From Gammaproteobacteria bacterium (lineage in GTDB: Bacteria > Pseudomonadota > Gammaproteobacteria > Burkholderiales > Burkholderiaceae_C): 8,705 nucleotides of DNA. This document shows, in pieces, positions 5,678-8,705 of the stretch. Position 1 is the first letter of the stretch; each line of letters starts with the position of its first letter. The translations under genes and the position numbers were made by a program. A model generated the notes under the pieces. That model made no database searches, was not told where the DNA came from, and worked only from the letters and a program-made list of their open reading frames with translations. The stretch covers positions 1 through 8,705 of the forward strand of contig JAHIQV010000350.1 in the NCBI GenBank assembly GCA_018903185.1, in the 5' to 3' direction.

Positions 5678-6907
5678 CTACCTCACCAGTTGGTTGAGCT
5701 GGATGATCGGCATCAGTACCGCCAGCACGATCAGCATCACCACCGCGCCCATGCCCACGATGAGCAGCGGCTCCAGGATGGTGGCCAGGTGCAGGGCGCG
5801 GCGCTGCACTTCGGCACTGAGCTGCTTGGCCGCGCGGCCGAGCATGGCGGGCAGCTGGCCGGTCTGCTCGCCCAGCCGCGCGAACATGGCCAGCAGCGGC
5901 GGGAAACGCTTCTTGCTGGCGATGGCCGAGGCCAGCGGCGCGCCTTCGCGCACCAGCACCAGCGCGTCCAGCGCGTCGGCGCGCATGGCCTGGTTGCTCA
6001 GGGTTTCGGCGGCGGTCTGCAGCGCGCGCAGGATGGGCACGCCCGCGGCCGCCAGCATGGCCAGCGTGGCGGCGAAACGCGCGGCGTTGTAGCCGCGTGC
6101 GAGCTTGCCCACCAGCGGCAGGCGCAGCCAGGCAGCATCCATGACCAGGCGCAGCGCCGGCTGACGCCGCGCCATCACCAGCCCGCCCGCTGCGGCGATC
6201 AGCACGCCCAGCATCAGCCAGCCATAACTGCGCACGAAGGCGCTGAGGGCCAGCATCATCACGGTGAGGATGGGCAGGGCGCGCTTGCTGCTGGCGAACA
6301 CGCCGGCCACCTGCGGTACCACGTAGCTGACCAGAAACACCACGATGACGATCGCCACGATCGTGACGATGGCCGGGTAGAGCGAGGCGGCGATGAGCTT
6401 GTTCTTGAGCGCTTCGCGTTCTTCCAGATCGTCGGCCAGGCGTTCCAGCACGGTGCCGAGCTGGCCGCTCTGTTCGCCCGCGGCGATCACGGCGGTGTAG
6501 ATATCAGAGAACTCGCGCGGGTGTTGCGAGAGGGCACGGGCAAAGGGTGAACCGCCGTTGACCTCGGAACGCAGCGAAGCCACCAGGCGCTGCTGGGCTT
6601 CTTCCTCAGCCTCCTCGGCCAGCGCGGACAGGGCGCGCTCCAGTGGCAGCCCGGCCGAAACCAGGCCGGCGAGCTGGCGCGTCCAGACCGCGAGGCCCGT
6701 GGCGTTGAAGATGCGCCCGCCCCAGAGCGTGATGTTGAATCCGCTGCCCGCTGCCGAACCCTGGGTGTTGACCGCGGGCTCCACCAGCAGCGGTACCAGG
6801 GCGCGCGCACGCAGCAGGCCGCGCGCGGCGCGCACGGTGTCGGCATCGATCAGGCCTTTTTGCGTGGCGCCCTGGGCGTCCAGGGCCTCGAAGGAGTAGG
6901 CGGGCAT
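5678..6907 (-). CDS. gspF: Type II secretion inner-membrane platform protein GspF
   Basis: A 409-residue polytopic protein of the GspF/PilC family, the usual length. In type II secretion GspF sits in the inner membrane and links the ATPase GspE to pseudopilus assembly. The N-terminus MPAYSFEALDAQGATQKG is the family signature start, so the ATG at 6907 is right. Two homologous T2SF domains are seen: the first around residues 72-195 with AGEQSGQL (143-150), the second around 275-400 with LGEQTGQL (345-352). Membrane segments lie near 172-200, 211-245 and 375-402, and the C-terminus ILEPLLIV...MPIIQLNQLVR is typical of GspF rather than PilC. No other gsp gene is in the window; upstream is the SCO gene (65 bp away) and downstream the 5'-nucleotidase gene. 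There is no Shine-Dalgarno before the ATG. PilC of type IV pili is the main alternative, less likely from the N-terminus and C-terminus. Confidence 0.93.
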   Translation of the reverse strand: MPAYSFEALDAQGATQKGLIDADTVRAARGLLRARALVPLLVEPAVNTQGSAAGSGFNITLWGGRIFNATGLAVWTRQLAGLVSAGLPLERALSALAEEAEEEAQQRLVASLRSEVNGGSPFARALSQHPREFSDIYTAVIAAGEQSGQLGTVLERLADDLEEREALKNKLIAASLYPAIVTIVAIVIVVFLVSYVVPQVAGVFASSKRALPILTVMMLALSAFVRSYGWLMLGVLIAAAGGLVMARRQPALRLVMDAAWLRLPLVGKLARGYNAARFAATLAMLAAAGVPILRALQTAAETLSNQAMRADALDALVLVREGAPLASAIASKKRFPPLLAMFARLGEQTGQLPAMLGRAAKQLSAEVQRRALHLATILEPLLIVGMGAVVMLIVLAVLMPIIQLNQLVR

Positions 6908-6913
6908 GCGGTG

Positions 6914-6919
6914 ATGTTA
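6914..6919 (-). promoter_or_regulatory. Possible -10 element for leaderless gspF transcription
   Basis: On the minus strand TAACAT (4 of 6 bases matching TATAAT) ends 6 bases before the gspF ATG, so transcription would start at or next to the A of ATG. This agrees with the lack of a Shine-Dalgarno. No good -35 is found 17 bases upstream. A 10-bp palindrome GGTCGCGACC (6940-6949) lies further upstream in the same 65-bp gap. Weak evidence. Confidence 0.25.
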
Positions 6920-6972
6920 GCGCGGCCTGTGCACCGCCAGGTCGCGACCAACCGCTCTGTGCCGCCTTCGCC

Positions 6973-7560
6973 TCAGGTGAGTTCCAGGATGGTGCGCAGG
7001 ATCTGGCGGTGCGAGCCGAGCGCGGGTGCCATGGTCCAGCGTTCGAGCCGTTCGTTGCCGATGCGCACCATGCCGGTGTGCTGGTTGATGTCTGCATCGG
7101 TCGCTTCGTCATCGCCCACGAAGCCCAGCTTGCGGCGCACCAGGTCCACGTCCTGCGGCTTGCCGGTCAGGAAGGTCCAGCCGGGCTGGATGTCGTAGTG
7201 CTTGATGTAGTCGCGCAACGCGGCGCCGTTGTCGAATTCGGGGCGCAGGGTGATGGAGTACATGAAGACGTCCTTGCCCAGCCGCTTGCCCAGCGCCTGC
7301 TGCACCTGCTTGAGGTTGGCCGTGCCCGTGGGGCAGACGCCGGTGCAGATGGAATACATCATGTTGATGGCGACCACCTTGCCCTTGATCAGGTCGTCGT
7401 AGAAACGGACCTTGCGGCCGTCGTGGGTTTCGAGCACGACGTTGGGGAAGTAGTCGGCCATGGAGCTGCGTCCCGCAGGGCGCGGAGCGGCGGCTTGCGC
7501 CACGAAGGGCATGAGGGCGGCACCGCCGGCCAGGCGGAGCAGATTGCGTTTGCTGTTCAT
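6973..7560 (-). CDS. SCO1/SenC family copper-binding thioredoxin-fold protein, periplasmic
   Basis: A 195-residue protein of the SCO family, which binds copper with a CxxxC pair and a distant His, and delivers copper or reduces cysteines during assembly of cuproenzymes, classically the CuA site of cytochrome oxidase. Cys72 and Cys76 (CTGVCP) and His161 (NQHTGMV) are present; the spacing of 85 residues between Cys76 and His161 agrees with known SCO proteins. Residues 1-25 form a signal peptide with a KR pair (SKRNLLRLAGG), a hydrophobic stretch and an AQA/AAA cleavage site, so the mature protein should be soluble in the periplasm rather than membrane-anchored. The KR pair resembles a variant twin-arginine signal. 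The start at 7560 has AGGGAG 6 bases upstream. The gene follows the multicopper oxidase by 47 bp, which points to copper supply for that enzyme. Family firm, partner inferred. Confidence 0.9.
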   Translation of the reverse strand: MNSKRNLLRLAGGAALMPFVAQAAAPRPAGRSSMADYFPNVVLETHDGRKVRFYDDLIKGKVVAINMMYSICTGVCPTGTANLKQVQQALGKRLGKDVFMYSITLRPEFDNGAALRDYIKHYDIQPGWTFLTGKPQDVDLVRRKLGFVGDDEATDADINQHTGMVRIGNERLERWTMAPALGSHRQILRTILELT

Positions 7561-7566
7561 GGTGGT

Positions 7567-7572
7567 CTCCCT
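7567..7572 (-). promoter_or_regulatory. Ribosome binding site of the SCO gene
   Basis: AGGGAG on the minus strand, 6 bases before the ATG at 7560. The 47-bp gap to the multicopper oxidase stop contains no convincing terminator, which agrees with one operon. Confidence 0.6.
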
Positions 7573-7607
7573 CAGGGGTTGGACTCTTGCAAAAAGTTGT
7601 TCAGACG

Positions 7608-8705
7608 TCAGGCCACCACATCCCAGCGGGCCATCATGGCGTGGTCCTCGTGAGAGAGGTTGTGGCAGTGCAGCAGGTATTTGCCGGTGAAGTCGCGGAA
7701 ACGGATGAACACCTTCACCCTTTCGTCGGGTTTCAGCACGATCACGTCTTTGCGTCCCTGTTCATGCGGCGGCGGCGGTTTGCCGTTGCGCGAGAGGATT
7801 CGAATCTCTTCCATGTGGATGTGCACAGGGTGGTGCCAGCTGCCGTTGCCACGCAGTTCCCAGATCTCGGCGGTGTTGCGCTTGACGACAGCCGCCGCCT
7901 TCTCCGGATCAAATATTTTCTTGTTGACGGTCCAGATGGCGTTGTCCTTGTCGAACTCCCATCTGCGGGTGCGCACCACGTCGTTGAGGTTGATGGGGGG
8001 CAGCTCGCGCAGGCGGGCGGGCACCCGGCTCACGTCCAGTTCCATGGGGTCGGTATCGATGTCGAAACGCAGCAGTTGTTCACCCCGGCTGCTCAGGCCT
8101 TCAGGGCCGCGACCGTCTTTCATCAGAAGGCGGTTCACCAGGTACAGCCGGGTGCCGTGGGGGTACTTGCTGAAATCGATCACGATGTCGGCCCGCTCGG
8201 CCGGCGCCAGGCGCACGGCGTTCATGGTCAGCGGGGCTTCCAGCAGGTTGCCGTCGTTGGCGATGTAGGTGAAGCTCTGGCTGGTGCTGCCGTTCATGAG
8301 GTAGAACTCGTAGAAGCGGGCCACGCTGGCATCCAGCAGGCGGAAGCGGTACTTGCGCCGCTGCACCTTGAAGTAGGGCTGGATCTTGCCGTTGACGGTG
8401 ACCTTGTTGCCCAGGTGCCCTTTGTTGCCTTCCAGAGGGTTGTAGTAGGTGTAACCACTCTGGTCGAACAGGAAGTCGGCAAACACCAGCGGGATGTCGT
8501 ACTGGCCGACGCCGCTGGGCAACCGCAAGGCTTGTGGATTGGGGTCCTTCTCGTTGCCGGAATCGAGTTCGTCGAACATCAGGTACAGGCCGGCCATGCC
8601 GCGGTAGACGTTCTGCTCGGTGAAGTCCAGGCGGTGGTCGTGGTACCACAGGGTGCCCAGGGCTTCGCGGGTGTCGCCGATGCCGGCCGGGTCGGTCGAG
8701 AACCC
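7608..8705 (-). CDS. Multicopper oxidase (CotA/bilirubin oxidase-like), 5' end missing
   Basis: The C-terminal 365 residues of a three-domain multicopper oxidase; the frame is open to the right edge, so the ATG at 8597 is internal. Such enzymes oxidise phenols, metal ions or bilirubin-like substrates at a type 1 copper and reduce O2 to water at a trinuclear centre, usually in the periplasm. Counting from the right edge, the second copper motif is WYHDH at 20-24 (His22, His24), the third HPVHIH at 292-297, the fourth HCHNLSH at 346-352 with axial Met357 (pattern HCHxxxHxxxxM). The first motif, HxHG, and any signal peptide must lie outside the window. The stretch NVYRGMAGLYL after motif two and GRKDVIVL before the last strand resemble CotA and bilirubin oxidase rather than CopA. 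There is no Met-rich region in the visible part. It is followed by the SCO gene. Fold and copper sites firm, substrate unknown. Confidence 0.93.
   Translation of the reverse strand, partial: GFSTDPAGIGDTREALGTLWYHDHRLDFTEQNVYRGMAGLYLMFDELDSGNEKDPNPQALRLPSGVGQYDIPLVFADFLFDQSGYTYYNPLEGNKGHLGNKVTVNGKIQPYFKVQRRKYRFRLLDASVARFYEFYLMNGSTSQSFTYIANDGNLLEAPLTMNAVRLAPAERADIVIDFSKYPHGTRLYLVNRLLMKDGRGPEGLSSRGEQLLRFDIDTDPMELDVSRVPARLRELPPINLNDVVRTRRWEFDKDNAIWTVNKKIFDPEKAAAVVKRNTAEIWELRGNGSWHHPVHIHMEEIRILSRNGKPPPPHEQGRKDVIVLKPDERVKVFIRFRDFTGKYLLHCHNLSHEDHAMMARWDVVA

Noticed and set aside
5672..6550. A 292-codon His/Gln-rich open frame on + opposite gspF
   Set aside because: The His and Gln richness mirrors Val/Met/Leu codons of the membrane protein on the other strand; no independent evidence of coding.
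7009..7653. A 214-codon open frame on + opposite the SCO gene
   Set aside because: Antisense to a gene with signal peptide, CxxxC and His motifs; no domain is visible in it.

Overview
The window comes from a high-GC bacterial chromosome. The proteins and a family of short GC-rich intergenic repeats suggest a beta-proteobacterium of the order Burkholderiales, probably Comamonadaceae. This placement rests on recognition, not on a search. Coding density is ordinary, and the largest gap between genes is about 250 bp. I see no tRNA, rRNA, CRISPR array, insertion sequence or phage gene.

Layout, left to right. (1) The 3' part of a VOC/glyoxalase-fold gene on + (1-488) converges on an enolase-superfamily gene on - (564-1661) that closely resembles mandelate racemase. 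A stem-loop lies between their ends. (2) Divergent from it, after a 250-bp intergenic region, is queC on + (1912-2646), the 7-cyano-7-deazaguanine synthase of the queuosine pathway. (3) From 2675 to the right edge everything is on the minus strand. In transcription order: a multicopper oxidase running off the edge (7608-8705), a SCO/SenC-type copper thioredoxin-fold protein (6973-7560), an isolated GspF-type inner-membrane protein (5678-6907), a cytosolic-type 5'-nucleotidase (4617-5513) and an SbmA/BacA/YddA-type ABC half transporter (2675-4477). queC and the ABC gene converge with 28 bp between them.

How the genes fit together. The multicopper oxidase and SCO protein are 47 bp apart and both are copper-related, so they look like one periplasmic copper-oxidation unit. 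The other minus-strand genes look like neighbours without a shared pathway. Two related copies of a hairpin-rich repeat (about 70-77 bp) lie just downstream of gspF and of the 5'-nucleotidase gene, where they may end transcription or process the message.

I found no convincing new multi-gene system. The points most worth a second look are: the mandelate racemase homologue that keeps almost all catalytic residues but has Arg where the (S)-specific base Lys166 belongs; the paired repeats, one of which carries a 42-codon frame overlapping the ABC start by ATGA; a gspF without other type II secretion genes and with a possibly leaderless start; and the multicopper oxidase/SCO pair with a twin-arginine-like KR signal on the SCO protein.
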